Shown piece by piece: positions 15,134 to 28,110 of a stretch of DNA of 64,000 nt. The translations under genes and the position numbers were made by a program. The notes beneath the pieces were generated by a model. That model saw nothing but the letters and a program-made list of their open reading frames with translations. It did no database searches and had not been told where the DNA came from. How positions within the stretch are numbered: position 1 is the first letter of the stretch; the number at the start of each line of letters is the position of its first letter. Origin of the DNA: Turbatrix aceti (taxonomy: Eukaryota > Nematoda > Chromadorea > Rhabditida > Panagrolaimidae); contig OZ017766.1 in NCBI GenBank assembly GCA_963969345.1, forward strand, positions 3,720,001 to 3,784,000, given 5' to 3'.

Positions 15134-15417
15134 TTTGGAACAAAAACTGTAGAAAAACAGTTGAAATTGGAAGCAAAGCAACAAAAACACGAGAAAAAAG
15201 ACAAAACGCAGGACAAAAATTTTCGTGGCGAGAGCACCTAATTTCGGATTTTATATGGGGTACGTTTTTTTAGGTTCTTTTTGTCTGTTTGATATCATAA
15301 CTGTGATTTTTGTGTTTTTTTGCATTTTTATTTGCTTTAGTTCCCCCTCGTTATTAGGATTCTCTTTAAGTTAAGCCGACTTTATTCACAGACGACTTAT
15401 TCGATGGAAAAGATATG

Positions 15418-18286
15418 TTACACTTCGCGGTAGGTAGTCAGTCGACGTGGTCGGGGGTGAGTGTCGTTGAACGTCAACGGAGCCTCCGTGGTGAACTCGA
15501 CGTCTTCGGCTGTCGGTGAACGCCTGGAGGGAGCGGGAATGGGCCAATCAGCGGGGGCGTCTTTGGAAAGGACGGGTCTCGTGGCAGCCTCGGTGCCATT
15601 GTTGCCGACGAGTTGATGGACGCTGCCGATTCTCGGGGGCGTGGGAGGATGAGAGGACTTTTTGAAGAGTTGGGACTCCTTGGCCTTCTCGAGGAGGAAA
15701 ACGTTGCTGCGGACGTTGATCTCGCCGATGCGGTCGTAGATGACGCCGTCGACGCCGAGCTTTTTGAAGTGGTCGACGGTCGTCCGGGTATTCAACTCGT
15801 CGCCCCAGACGAACGAGATGAGTCCATGCTTCTTGGCAGCCGCGATCGGCGCGGGATCGCGCAGGACGTCTTCCGAGTGGAAATTGACGCCGAGGAGGCC
15901 ACTCGCAGCGACAAAGGCCACGGCCGCGTTGGACGTCCGCGTTCGGGGGTCCTGGTACACCTGGTGGCGCGTGTTTGCTCCGCAGCACAGAAACAGCACC
16001 GGGTACTTGTTTTGCTTCGCTGCGATCCTGAAAACGATTCGTCTTTGTTACGATAGCTCAAGCCAGCAACTCACATGACGCAGATGTCGGGGCAGAAGGA
16101 GGAAAAGACGATTCTGCGATTTCCAGCGTGTTTGAAGACATCGCTGAGGATGGTATCAATAAAAAGGTTGTGCTCAAAGTAGTTTTCGCACTCGTCGATG
16201 CCGTCCGCCAGCACCATGGGGAACTTGATCTCGACGTTGAAGCCGACGTCGGGGGAAACGCTCTGGAGCGCGCCGACCAGGGTGGGGAAGGGCCGGAGCT
16301 CCTCCGCCTCGTCCTTGCTCCCGGTGACCTTGAGGACGTCTTCCTTGCCGTCGTTGGCCGTGCCGTGCTTCACGTGATTCAGGTGGAGCAGTCGGAGCTG
16401 GCTGAGTTTGAGGTCCTTGACGGCGACTTCGTGGCCCTCTTCGGGGGTGTCGTCTGCGGACGGGAACCGCTTCGTCATCGAGACCAGCACGTGGAAGTCG
16501 TGGAAGATGACGGCTTGCTGAAAGGGTCCGATGAACCCTGAGCGCCGACCCAGACCACCCCAACCAACCTTGTCTTTGGTGAGCTGGACGTCGAACTCCA
16601 CGTAGTCGGCTCCGTGGCTGGCTGCGCCGTTGAGGGAGTGCAGCGTGTTCTCGCGGGCCACCGCGAAGCTGGTGTACGAGTTGCCCATGCCGCGATGGCC
16701 GACCTCGAGGGTCGTGCGCTTCTTCCAGTGTTTGGCGAACGAGACATCCATGCGGAAGTCCTCGCAGCCGCCACGCAGCGGGCGGACGAAGAGGTAGTCG
16801 ACGTAGGCCTTGCCGACCGGCAGGCCGCTCGGGGCAAGCAGCGGCACCGACGCCGTGCCGTACGAGTTGGGCAGCGTGGAGGGAAGGGCGATGCCCCGAG
16901 CCTGCAGCTTAGGCGTGGCTTCTCCTGCTTTGAAGATTTCAATTTGGAATCCCTGAAAACGGAACAGCGCGTAAACAGGTGCTTATTCACGCATACACTA
17001 ACCAGGTACTCGACGGCGACGGAGATGGTCCGGAACATGAGATAGGCATCCGTGTCAGTGGACAGCGCATGGCCAAACTCGCCCTGTCGGTGGAAGCGGG
17101 GGTCTTCATCGGTAAGTGGCTAAAAGAGGTACTCGTCAGTCCGCCAGCCTCGGAAAAAAGACAGATACAAACTGGCGGTATTCATGCGCTGTAAAACACG
17201 TGCGCAAGTCAAAAAACAACTTTTGGAGTGCTAACGGAAAAGATGCTACAACAAGAACAACAAAACGAAAAAAGAGTATCAAGATTAACCTTTTACGTCC
17301 GGTGGCATCCGTGGAGATTAGTTGGCGTGTCGATGTAGCCGCGTAAGGCAGGTGCGTGGCGTTAGAGCGGTCAAGACATGCCCCAGAGAGTTAGCGCCCC
17401 CCTAAAGCCCCAGATGTTTTTTTGGCGCGTGGTGACCGACTGCAGCGGTTAGGAGCAAGCGCGACATGGGGAGATCAGCTTACAGCTAGTTCGGTCTCGG
17501 AGTAGCTCGTCAGGTTCTGCTGCGCGGCATCGTCCAGCGCGTCGTCATCTGGATCGTCGCCAGCGTCCTAAAATCCAACCAATCAGTCAAAACTGATTTC
17601 CATAAAAACAGTCGGTCGCAGCAACTCACATTTCTGTTCCTGACATCGAAGGGCGTAATCCGGATACTGTATTTCTGGTCAGCGTGCTTGGCCTTGAAGA
17701 ACTTGAGTGCATTGTCGCGAACGGCGAGGTGGATGGCCTGCTGGTTGTCGGTGTGGAGCCAGCCGTCGCTCACCTTCTCGCGCCCAGCTGCAATCAGCCC
17801 CAGTCTTCAGTTCTCTGGCCCACAGACGCCGGCCCCCATCGTAATCACAAGCTGCGAGCGGTTAGAAGCGTCGTCGAACAACTCACCGTGGAAGCCAAAG
17901 ACGTCGTTGACCCGGGTGCGGACCTGGTTGTTCTTGCACGCCTCGATGGCAGGCAGCACGCAGCGCGCGTTCAGGTGCGTCTCCCACTTTCGGATGATCA
18001 GCGTGCGTCCATCGACGTCGCCCTGCAGGTAGTAGCCCAGAAAATAGCGGAACTTGAGCTTTTGCACATTGCCCAGCGTCACGCTACCCACGAACACGCT
18101 AAAAAGACCCATTTCAGGTATATTTTATCTTTTGAAAGGAAAAACCAACTTTTCGGTCTTTTTTTCGAGCGGCAGAGCTAGGGTGGGATTCCAGAGGCCA
18201 AGAGCCTCTTCGGAGCCCGTCACGAACACGATATCGGTGTCGCGGGGCTCGGGAACGGTGACTGAGAAGTGGACTGTGAAGTTCAT
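15418..18286 (-). CDS. GPCPD1: glycerophosphocholine phosphodiesterase GPCPD1-like (CBM20 + GDPD)
   Basis: Eight exons: 18286-18150, 18098-17887, 17787-17630, 17567-17484, 17119-17003, 16952-16569, 16517-16075 and 16027-15418; 714 residues. Residues ~1-110 form a CBM20 starch-binding fold (GSEEALGLWNPTLALPLE, KFRYFLGYYLQG, IIRKWETHL). The GDPD catalytic domain starts near residue 320 with VGHRGMGNSY, ENTLHSL, YVEFDVQLTKD and VIFHDFH, which carry the expected His, Glu/Asp and His residues, and ends with GVDGVIYDRI. The family hydrolyses glycerophosphocholine to choline and glycerol-3-phosphate in the cytosol. The C-terminal ~90 residues are low complexity, rich in Pro and Thr. Intron 4 is 364 bp, unusually long for this gene; the others are 47-99 bp. 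Confidence 0.94.
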
Positions 18287-18898
18287 CACGATTGAGCCGA
18301 GTTGAGCGATGTGGAACGCTTAAGCGAGGATACCAAAAGCACCGACCATGCACACGTCTCTGCAAACCGGCTAAACATCTTATCTCGCGACAAACAAAAG
18401 TTTGCAACGTCTGACATCACGAATACACGTCAACGCTTCGTTCTGGCATGGGAAACAGCCTAACAGGTGGTGCAATTGCGAAATGGGCTAGGCGGTCGTT
18501 ATATAGAGTCTTTGCCTCGATGACGGGTGCAACTGATCAAATGAGCAAACAAACACGAGGCGCCTTCAGATCCCCCCTGATTCCGTGGAATGCGTTGTCT
18601 GACAGTCAGCGACAACTGGTCTCGTCTCGTTTTGACTCCTCCCCGAGACAATCAGACTGACGACCAAAAATCGCGGATGCAAAGTCACGTAAGCAGCACC
18701 ACGAGGCTACAAAATAGCCCATATCCGTCCCCCGTATGAACAGGTTCGTAGATCACAGGAAATGCAGGAAAATGCATGCTCTCACGCGGTTTAGGCCAAA
18801 CACAAGCGCACGCGAACGGGCGCAATGCCACTGCAACTGAAATTCTCCGTACCCCAGCGGATTCTCCGTATCTCCCAAAATGCATTATTCCTCGAAGG

Positions 18899-18926
18899 CA
18901 TGGAAACCGAATACGCGGTTTCCATG
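18899..18926. repeat. perfect 11-bp inverted repeat (hairpin)
   Basis: CATGGAAACCG is followed by a 6-base loop (AATACG) and its exact reverse complement CGGTTTCCATG. It lies in noncoding DNA. Its function is unknown; it could be a protein-binding palindrome, an RNA hairpin or a transposon relic. Confidence 0.6.
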
Positions 18927-19962
18927 TGGAATTGAAAAAAAACTGATGACTGAGTGTTAGCTAGCCTAGCGAGAGCAAAGTACAAAATAGGAAGCGAAAA
19001 CTGAAAGCAAAAAATGGAAGAGCCAACAACGAATGCGACGAAAAAGCAAGGAATGGGAAAAAAAAGGGATCAGCCGGTGCCGAAAAATTCCCGCAAATCC
19101 CCTCAACACATACTACGCTCGGTGCGGGCAAAGAACACTTCCTCAACCCAAACCTAACATAAGCTCAGGGCAAAAAGCACGGACGCAGACAGACGGGGAC
19201 AAAGAGCACTTCCACGACCACGGGCAATAAAGATAAAGCACACGGGAGGAGTTCGGCGTCACATCTCGCTGGCTGGGGTGAACCGATATAAAAATCTCTG
19301 TTGAGCGAAAAAGAGAGAAGAGAAAACGAGTCGATGACCATCGCGTCGAAAGCAGCAGCGGTTGCGTCGTCGTCATTTTTGCCTCGCTCGACGCGTCGAG
19401 CAAGGAAAGCGATCCAAATGTCGTCGACAAAACGCATCATCTTGTCGCAACCCGCGGGAGGCGCTTTTCGATGCGGGTGCGTCGGTGCAAGCTGGGGACA
19501 CCACAACAAAATGCAGGATGCTTTCCGGTGCACAAAAAGCGATCAGAAATACGCCACTCGTGGTGTCAAACAACATTTTTGAGACAACACCCGCACTCGG
19601 GATTCGCAGACTGCAGCCGTGACTTTCTGAACGCGAAACACCGATCATCAAGGTGCGTGGTCGGCAGAAATGACGCAGTGACACGCGCCGCCTTTGCGGG
19701 GGCTGGAAGAATGGGAACAGGAAAAAACTGAATGAATAAACCATCAACACTTCTGAAAAGACGTGACAGACAAAAAAGAGCAACACAAAAGCGGTGAGCC
19801 TCTTTGGAGAAAAACGAGTGCCCTTCTCGAACGCAAAAATCAATAAAAACTGAAATAACACTGGATAACCCGCCTGCGAAGTCTTGCTCGGCGACAAGCA
19901 AGCAGTGACGTGAAATAGTGTTGACAAGAGTCTACGGCGCGAAACTGGGAGTGGACTGGAGC

Positions 19963-19986
19963 CTCGTGCCAGCTGTCTGGCACGAG
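19963..19986. repeat. perfect 10-bp inverted repeat (hairpin)
   Basis: CTCGTGCCAG, a 4-base loop CTGT, then the exact complement CTGGCACGAG. It is noncoding and GC-rich compared with its surroundings. No function can be assigned. Confidence 0.6.
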
Positions 19987-20628
19987 CACGAACAAATAAG
20001 GCGCGTCGCCCGGTCAACGTGGGCCGGTGTGCGGCATGTTTTCTTCGCGCGACGAAACAAGCCATGCGGAGAGAAGAGAAAGTTGATGTTTCAGAAAGAT
20101 AAATATGTATTTATTTGTAATCTGATTGGGAACAAACATCAAACTAAAATTAGTTACGAAATGGCATCTTTTACACTAGATAAGCGAACGACGCGCCCCT
20201 CTTTTAGGCCTGCCTTCCTTTGTTGTTGTTTGGGAAGAACAAGCACAAAGATTTTTTTGCAGAGGGTCGTCGATAAACAAGAAATTTCCACGGTAGAAAG
20301 CGTTTGGTTGTGTTTTTGACAGCACCGCTCTCATGATTGACTGCTTGTTGTCGTCGTCGTAGCCAGTCGATCTCGTTGATCACCGCCGGTCACTGATCCC
20401 CGATCTTATCCCGTAGTCACAAATATGAGCGCCGACCCCGGTGAAACCCATTCACCTTGCAGCTGGCCAGGTAACATGCGGTAAGCTAAGCAAAGTTCTC
20501 GTCCTTCTTTGCTTTTTGAAGTTCCATCGATATTCAAAAGCATATGATTTTATATAAAAAATAATACAAGTGGCAAATATTGTCAGTAACAAGTTTCAAT
20601 CGCAAACAATGGCTATCAAAACAACGGC

Positions 20629-23600
20629 TTACAAATGTTTCCATTGCAGGTTCCAAGTCGACCCTTCGTTAAGGTTGACCAAATTCGAGGAAGTGATGTT
20701 CAGGATGTGAGTTTCCGCGGAGTAGGTGTGCTCATCAACGGTTACAGCCTGACCGTTGAGGCTGAAGGTCGACAAATCGGGCTGATTTACAAGGCCAAGG
20801 ATTTCAATGTTCTCCAGAGGAGTCAACTCAACGTCGTGCTGAAAGAAGACCAAATTAGACCAGATTCCATTTTTTTCAAATAACATACCCCAGTGTGATC
20901 ACGAACGATGGTAAGTTGACTGTATTGCGGGTTGGTGGTGAAGTTGAAGTGGAAGTGGTGGTAGTTGTGGGTCTCGATGCTGTCCACCCAGGCCTCGCCG
21001 TCGTCCCAAAACAACTCGCCGTACGCGCTGCCCTGTTCGTTGCCGTTCTCGGGTTCGACTGCGACTACCAGTTGCATAGGGTTCTGCCTGGAGAGATCCG
21101 TGCTCAGCGCGGGCACCTGCCGGGGCAGGATGCGGCCACCGCGCAGCAAGACCGGGATGAGTGAAGTCGTCGGAGCAGACAGAGTGACGTGACCGGTGTT
21201 GACTTGAGTGCCGTAATTGTGGTCGTACAATGAATACCAAACGGCATTCGTTGGCACGTATCCCTGGACAGAAACGACACCTGGCTCAATGACGGGGATG
21301 ACGAGAAGCGCGTCGCCCCAAAGAAACTGGTGCGAGAGGTCGTACGTGTTCTCGTCCTGAGGGAACTCAAAGAAGAGCGGGCGGATGACGGTACCACCGT
21401 TGAGGGAAACGTTAAAGTGAAGCGTGAAAAGGTAGGGCAGGTGACGGTAACGGAAGAGGTTGGCCTTTCGCGTGGCTGCAGCAACACTAGGCCACTGAGC
21501 TGGATCTTGAGGAGGATCATAGATGTCATTATGATTTCTCATGAAGGGGTGAAAAGCGCCCAGCTGCTGCCAACGAAGGCACAGCTCTTCGCTGGTTTCA
21601 TTGTGGAAGCCACAAATATCCGCGCCAACGTAGGGAATGCCGAAAAAGTTGAATTCCAAAACTCCGATGATGGAGACTCCGATATCGGGCCATCTGGAGT
21701 AGTTGTCGCCTAGCCAGTGACCTGCATGCTGGCCCGAAGACGGGAATGTGGATCTCGAGATGACAGCACCTCGTTTGCCTCGAGCAGCGTTGAGTGCGGC
21801 GTACGTGGCGACCGCTTCAGACCATCCGTAGAGACTGTGGGTATGGTACTGGTTGGACGTGTTCCTCCCGGAAGTGCCCAGCATGCAAAGGGTCCCTGAA
21901 GCGAGAAAGTCTTCGCCCCACTGGTAGGCGTTCCAAGTCAGGTAAGGCGGAGCGTCGAAATTGCTGTCTGGACCACTCGTAGGGCACTTGAGCGGAACTT
22001 CGTCTTTGTGCACGCCGTCTCCGTACTCGGGATTGACGTGGTTGGTCGCAAAGTTAGCCGGTTCGTTCATATCAATCCAAAGACCGTCAAACGCATGTTT
22101 TTTGTGGTAGCGAACAAATTCGTCGATCCACCAATTCTGTGTTTTGTTTGAAGGGTCCAAGAAATCTGGGAAAACCACGTGGTCGTCAGGCCAGACAAGA
22201 CCCAACATGTACGTCGTGTTCGTCACCAGAGGATACAGGTCCTGCACCTCACGCATCACCAGGTCCGACCTGGGCCATGAAATAAATGATACGTCTTTTT
22301 CCAGAGCTCTCTCGAAGGAATCGTAGTTGACTTCAATGGCAGGGTCAAAGATCACGATAACGCGTTTGCCCATTTCGTGGAGCGTATCTGCGTATTTGCC
22401 CCAACCTTTCCAGGCTCCGTCCTCGTCGACCGTGAAGTCCCGACGGCGGTGCATGTAATCGATGTCGGCGTACTGAACGTCATGAGGAATGCCTGCGGCC
22501 AAAGTGCGGTCAACCAAGGCTTGGACATCTGCGGTGCCGTTGTAGCCATACTTACAAAGCTGGAAACCAAGTGCCCAGTAGGCAGGAAGGAAGGGTCGTC
22601 CTATGACTTGCTGGTACTGTTGAATGACGTCTTCAGGCGTAGGACCGGGGAAGAAAAAGATGTCCAGTTGTCCGCCGATCGTGCGGTAAACGAGGTGAGG
22701 CGCAAGGCCAAGGGTCACTTCCTGAGCGTTGCTGTTAAAGATGAAAACGCCGTGAGTTTTGCCATCGGCTTCGAGTCCCAGGTAAAACGGGTGAACACCA
22801 TACAGGTTCTGCGGTTGGTTTGTCTCCGTATTTGGAGAATAATCGCGGGAAAACATTCCCCATGTTTCGTAGTCCTTAAACTGATGTCTCAGAGTGTGAT
22901 GAATCGTTTCGCCAAAACCGTAGATGTTCTTGGTCGGCAGGTAGGTTGCAATCTGAATGAACTGGTCGGCAAACTGAAGACCACCGATGGATGTATCCCA
23001 GATGTTGACGCCAGTGGATTTGCGAGTGACGGTGAACGAAAATCGGTCGTTTTTGCTGACTTGGCTGACAATCAGTTTCTCAGTAGACTCGATCTGTGCA
23101 TCGCTGTTGATTGGCACAGGGGGCACAAAACGAGGGACGTCGACCGGCGTTATCTGAACTTTGACAGCGGCGCCTAAGGAAGCGGAAGTAAAATGGAGAC
23201 GATCAAAGTTGGTGCCGTAAGGATTGGGAACCATTTCAGGGCCTGGTTGCAGGATGGCGCTGTTATCTGTTGCCTCGCTGGCCGTGTAGCCCGATCTTTG
23301 GGGATAATAGCATCGCGGAACATTCTTCGGCGTCTAAAATATAAAACAAAAAATAATATCTGTACGGATGTCTCTTACCCGCTCAAAATCATCCTTGGTG
23401 CATACGTCAGATGTTTTCGTGCTGCATCCCGTCTTCTGAAAACATAAGTCAGTCAGTAAAAGTCCAACAAAATCCAAAAAAAGCTGACCTCGGCGTAGTC
23501 GTCGTCGTAGATACAGCCCCGTCGAACGCACTCTTCCTTGCTATAGCCGGGTGCCGGAATGCAGTCCACACGCTCGCCTGGGAGGACATAGTCCGTTTGA

Positions 23601-23659
23601 GACGACGCGTGTGCAGCAAAAAAACAAAAAACAAGCAAAAAAACAGGAGACAACTGCAT
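20629..23659 (-). CDS. GH31 alpha-glucosidase with trefoil domain, copy A
   Basis: Four exons: 23659-23489, 23435-23379, 23333-20889 and 20838-20629; 960 residues, the size of lysosomal alpha-glucosidase. A signal peptide (MQLSPVFLLVFCFFAAHASS) is followed by a P-type trefoil split over exons 1-3 (ERVDCIPAPGYSKEECVRRG, then VPRCYYPQRSGY), then the GH31 N-terminal beta-sandwich, TIM barrel and C-terminal beta domains. The nucleophile region FDGLWIDMNEPANF (around residue 500) and the acid/base region HWLGDNYSRWPDIG are intact. It should hydrolyse maltose- or glycogen-type alpha-glucosides in the secretory/lysosomal pathway or gut lumen. Exon 2 adds a cysteine pair (GCSTKTSDVC). It is the most 3' of three tandem copies and the only one that looks fully regular. 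Confidence 0.95.
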
Positions 23660-24293
23660 CGTTTGTAGACGACAGGTCTCTTTAGACAACTTTCACCTGT
23701 GTTGCTGATCTAGAGTCTGCGATGTAAACAGTCAGGTTTACCAGAGCATTCTAAATATCGGAAGACAGAAGTTGTATCGGGAAGAAAAAAACAATGATAG
23801 AAAAACAGGTGAATTTTGGATTATAAAATGGAGAAGCGTTCTGTCGCAAGACACACGCACACCCGCCCTCTGAAGTTTGTCTGGCCACTGCGCAAGGTCG
23901 AAAGGCTCAAGTTCACGTGAAAACACGTAATCAGAGATCAAAAACTATTGACTCCTACGTGCTGTCTCCCCCCGGAGCCTTGAGCCAAGCACGTGTGCTC
24001 GTAAATTAAGACAATGAAACCAAATCGTACGCTCAACCAGACATCTTCCGCTTGTGTTTGATGACAATTCTCACTAAGGCCCCCCTCGCGACTGAATCAC
24101 AGATCATTTGACTAGTGTCAGTGATGCTAAAAATATCTAGATACGTGTCGATTAGGCGTCAAGTTTAGCACAATCAGAAAAAGAATCTATCAACCAATGA
24201 CGTTTGATCTTAAACAAACAAATCAATCAAAATACTTTATTAAAGTAAAATACTTTTACTGCCACGAGCAATAAACTGTTCATTAGAACAGAA
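23660..24293. other. spacer between GH31 copies A and B
   Basis: This stretch holds the 5' flank of copy A and the 3' flank of copy B (both minus strand). On the minus strand, TTTAATAAAG at about 24236-24245 is a likely polyadenylation signal for copy B. No gene is seen. Confidence 0.4.
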
Positions 24294-27200
24294 TCACAAA
24301 TTCTTCCATTGCAGGTTCCAAGTCGACCCTTCGTTAAGGTTGATCAAATTCGAGGAAGTGACGTTTAGGATGTGAGTTTCCGCGTAGTAGGAGTGCTCAT
24401 CAACGGTTACAGCCTGACCGTTGAGGCTGAAGGTCGACAAATCGGGCTGATTTACAAGGCCAAGGATTTCAATGTTCTCCAGAGGAGTCAACTCAACGTC
24501 GTGCTGAAAGAAGACCAAATTAGACCAGATTCCATTTTTTCAAATAACATACCCCAGTGTGATCACGAACGATGGTAAGTTGACTGTACTGCGGGTTAGT
24601 GGTGAAGTTGAACTGGAAGTGGTGGTAGTTGTGGGTCTCAATGCTGTCCACCCAGGCCTCGCCGTCGTCCCAGAACAACTCGCCGTACGCGCTGCCCTGT
24701 TCGTTGCCGTTCTGGGGTTCGACTGCGACTACCAGTTGCATAGGGTTCTGCCTGGAGAGATCCGTGCTCAGCGCGGGCACCTGCCGGGGCAGGATGCGGC
24801 CACCGCGCAGCAAGACCGGGATGAGTGAAGTCGTCGGAGCAGACAGAGTGACGTGACCGGTGTTGACTTGAGTGCCGTAATTGTGGTCGTACAATGAATA
24901 CCAAACGGCATTCGTTGGCACGTATCCCTGGACAGAAACGACACCTGGCTCAATGACGGGGATGACGAGAAGCGCGTCGCCCCAAAGAAACTGGTGCGAG
25001 AGGTCGTACGTGTTCTCGTCCTGAGGGAACTCAAAGAAGAGCGGGCGGATGACGGTACCACCGTTGAGGGAAACGTTAAAGTGAAGCGTGAAAAGGTAGG
25101 GCAGGTGACGGTAACGGAAGAGATTTGCTTTCCGTGTAGCTGCCGCTACGCTGGGCCATTGGGCTGGATCTTGTGCTGTTTCGTTAATGTTGTTATGATT
25201 CCTCATGAAAGGATGGAAGGCGCCAACTTGTTGCCATCGAAGACAGAGTTCCTCGGTAGCATTCCCAATGAAACCGCAGATGTCAGAGCCAACGTAAGGG
25301 ATACCGAAGAAGTTAAATTCCATAACTCCGATGATGGCTGACCTCAAATCAGGCCAACGAGACGTGTTGTCACCGAGCCAGTGACCAGTGTAACGGCCTG
25401 AAGACGGGAATGTGGATCTCGAAATGACAGCACCTCGTTTGCCTCGAGCAGCGTTCAGTGCGGCGTACGTGGCTACCGACTCGGACCATCCGTAGAGACT
25501 GTGCGTGTGATACTGGTTGGTGGTGTTTCGAGAAGTAGTGCCCAGCATGCACAAAGTCTTACCCGACAGATAAGGCTCGTTCCATTGATAAGCATTCCAG
25601 GTCAAGTAAGGTGGAGCGTCCAGACTGGCATCGGCACCAGTCAGAGGACATTTCAAAGGAATTGCGTTGTTGTGTATATTGTCACCAAAGTACCAGGGAT
25701 TTTCTTCGTTAGTGCCAAAGTTAGCAGGTTCATTCATGTCGATCCAGATGCCGTCATAGGCTTGTTTCTGATGGTAACGGACAAACTCATCGATCCACCA
25801 ATTCTGTGTCTTGTTTGTAGGATCCAAGAAGTCCGGAAACACCACGTGATTATCCGGCCAGACTACGCCAAACATGAAAAGGGTTTCGTAAGCCGTAGGG
25901 TACAAATCCTGGACATTGCGCATCACCAGGTCTGCCCGCGGCCATGAAACGAAATTCGCGTTTTGTTGAACAGCACGCTCAAAAGTCGGTCGTAGTTAAC
26001 CTCGATAGCAGGATCAAAGATAAGAATGACGCGTTTGCCCATGTCGTGGAGAGTGTTCGTGTACGCCGGCCAGTCTTTCCAAGTGCCGTTGGCGTCGTAC
26101 GTGAAGTCGAGACGGCGGTGCATGTAATCAATGTCAGCGTACTGAACGTCTTGTGGAATTCCAGCTGCCAGTTGACGATTGACGACGTCTTCGACTTCGA
26201 GTGTGCCATTGTAGCCCCATCTGCAAATCTGGAAGCCGAGTGCCCAGTAGGCAGGGAGGAAAGGTGTTCCGATGACCTGATGATATTGTTGAATGACGTC
26301 TTCGGGCGTCGGACCGGGGAAGAAAAAGATATCAAGCTGTCCACCGATCGTGCGGTACACAAGGTGAGGCGCCAGACCGAGTGTCACTTCCTGGGCGTTG
26401 CTGTTGAAGATGAAGACGCCATGAGCTTTGCCATCGGCCTCGAGTCCCAGATAGAACGGGTGCACGCCGTAGAGATTCTGCGGTTCAAAACTCGACGTGT
26501 CGGGTGGCATGATCGCGGGAGAACATTCCCCATGTTGTCGTAGTCCTTGAACTGATGCCGCAGAGGTGTGATGGATCGTTTCGCCGAAAGCCGTAGATGT
26601 TCTTGGTCGGCAGGTAGGTCGCAATCTGGATGAACTGGTCGGCAAACTGAAGACCTCCGACTGATGTGTCCCAGATACTAACACCAGTAGATTCGCGAGT
26701 CACGGTGAACGAAAACACGCCGCTGGTGTTGACTTGCTGCACGATGAGCTTTTCCGTTGACTGAATTTGCGGATCAATGTTGAGCGGCACGGGGGGTACA
26801 AAGCGGTTGCCTGGAGTTATACGGACTCTGACACCGGCACCAAGAGCAACAGCCGTGAACTGGAGTTCAGCAAAGTTGGTGCCGTAAGGATTGGCAACCA
26901 TGCCGGGGCCAGGTTGCAGCACGGCACTGTTAGACGTCGTTTGACTGGCAATATAACCTGAGTTCTGAGGGTAATAGCACTGAGGAACATGTTCTGGCGT
27001 CTGAAAAGAAGAAAAGTCAAACTTCACGTCAGCGACTTCAATTAGTTTCGTTAACACAGTACACTACAATGCAAACCTGTGAAGCACGCCACTGATGAAT
27101 GTATTAGTATTAATTATCAGTTACATACCGGCGCATAATCAACCTTGTGGCATACTTCATCAGTTTGCATGTCGCATTGCTGTAACTTAGCGTACGGTTT

Positions 27201-27397
27201 CTACATTTAAAAGCTCTCAAATGAAGATAGCATACCACAACATAGTTGTCGTCAAAGACGCATCCTCGCTGAAGGCAGCGCTCTTTGTTGGAATCAAGAG
27301 CAGGATCGCAATCGATGCGTTCATTCGGAGTGACGTATGTTGTGTGAGAAAATGTAAGCGTTGCTAAATGCAAGGCGAATAACAAGATCGACCACAT
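24294..27397 (-). pseudogene. GH31 alpha-glucosidase copy B, frame-disrupted and mosaic
   Basis: Same architecture as copies A and C: exon 1 27397-27236 (signal peptide and trefoil start), exon 2 27179-27129 (QCDMQTDEVCHKVDYAP), exon 3 27000-24553 and exon 4 24503-24294. Exon 3 is broken. Compared with A and C there are four single-base insertions within about 26508-26589 (near 26508, 26538, 26565 and 26588), plus another frame change near 25988. The rest stays open and keeps the catalytic segments (YDGIWIDMNEPANF, HWLGDNTSRWPD). This is either a young pseudogene or a functional gene with local consensus errors. The 3' half is near-identical to copy A and the 5' part of exon 3 is identical to copy C, so it has been homogenised with both. 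A TTGCAG acceptor-like sequence lies one base before its ATG. Confidence 0.8.
26615..27002. repeat. 388-bp identity tract shared by GH31 copies B and C
   Basis: 26615-27002 reads the same as 30449-30836 (offset 3,834), synonymous positions included, while the flanks differ clearly. One end stops within two bases of the exon 3 acceptor. It looks like a recent gene-conversion tract or a shared assembly consensus. Confidence 0.85.
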
Positions 27398-28110
27398 GCT
27401 GCAATATGAGTCTGGTGGGAGGGCCTATAAGGCCTCAATGAGATTGAATTAAAGAAGTGAACAACGGCAGAAATCCTTCAATTATAGCGTTATCTGAAAT
27501 CGTAACTAAAATGCATAAATGCACAAACGGGAAATCTCAATGATTGTAACAATGTTATGCTTATATCCGCTGTGGCTGTTGAAAATGCACGAAATAAATT
27601 GCATTATCAAAAAAAACATTCATATGTATGCAGAACGCGAATAAAAATCATCATGCCGTAAGCAATAGATTAACCAGCTGCTTTGAACATTTAAAAAAAA
27701 CACATAACAACAAGATCAGCTTGCGACCGGATAGAAAACAACTACCAAGTCGCAAATCGATTGAGTAGAGCTCGAGTATGTTTAATTTATGTTCAGGTTC
27801 GTGTTACCTTTGAATTCGCAAGTTCTTGGTGTCAAAGACCAGAAAACGTTTTTTGAAAACGACCGGGATCAGTGTTGAGAAAACGCAATCAGCTGTAAGA
27901 TGAAGAGAACGTGTCAATTGCCTGGTTCTTGTTTTCCATATAATACTCCAAAAAGATTTTCCAGATTTTGAAATTCTCGATCGCCATATTCGATCAGAAA
28001 TAAAGAAATCAAATCACGTTTTTTTATTTAAGAAATAGACAAATAAAATTACTTTATCAAAGTAAATAACTTTTATTGCCCAGGGCAATAAACTGTTCAA
28101 TAGAACAAAA
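27398..28110. other. spacer between GH31 copies B and C
   Basis: AT-rich spacer. Next to 27398, a TATA-like CTTATAGG on the minus strand about 30 bases upstream of copy B's ATG may be its promoter. Next to 28110 the 3' flank of copy C resembles that of copy B (the shared GGGCAATAAACTGTTC-type stretch). No gene is seen. Confidence 0.4.

Larger units (their letters stand above)
18287..20628. other. 2.3-kb gene-poor spacer with perfect hairpins
   Basis: No convincing gene is visible between GPCPD1 and the GH31 array. The spacer contains two perfect short hairpins, listed separately at 18899-18926 and 19963-19986. The end nearest 20628 is the 3' flank of the first alpha-glucosidase gene. Confidence 0.4.

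Noticed and set aside
19373..20065. A 230-codon minus-strand frame upstream of GPCPD1
   Set aside because: It is long but dominated by Phe, Ser and Arg runs typical of noncoding T-rich DNA, and it lacks domains, bias or splicing context.
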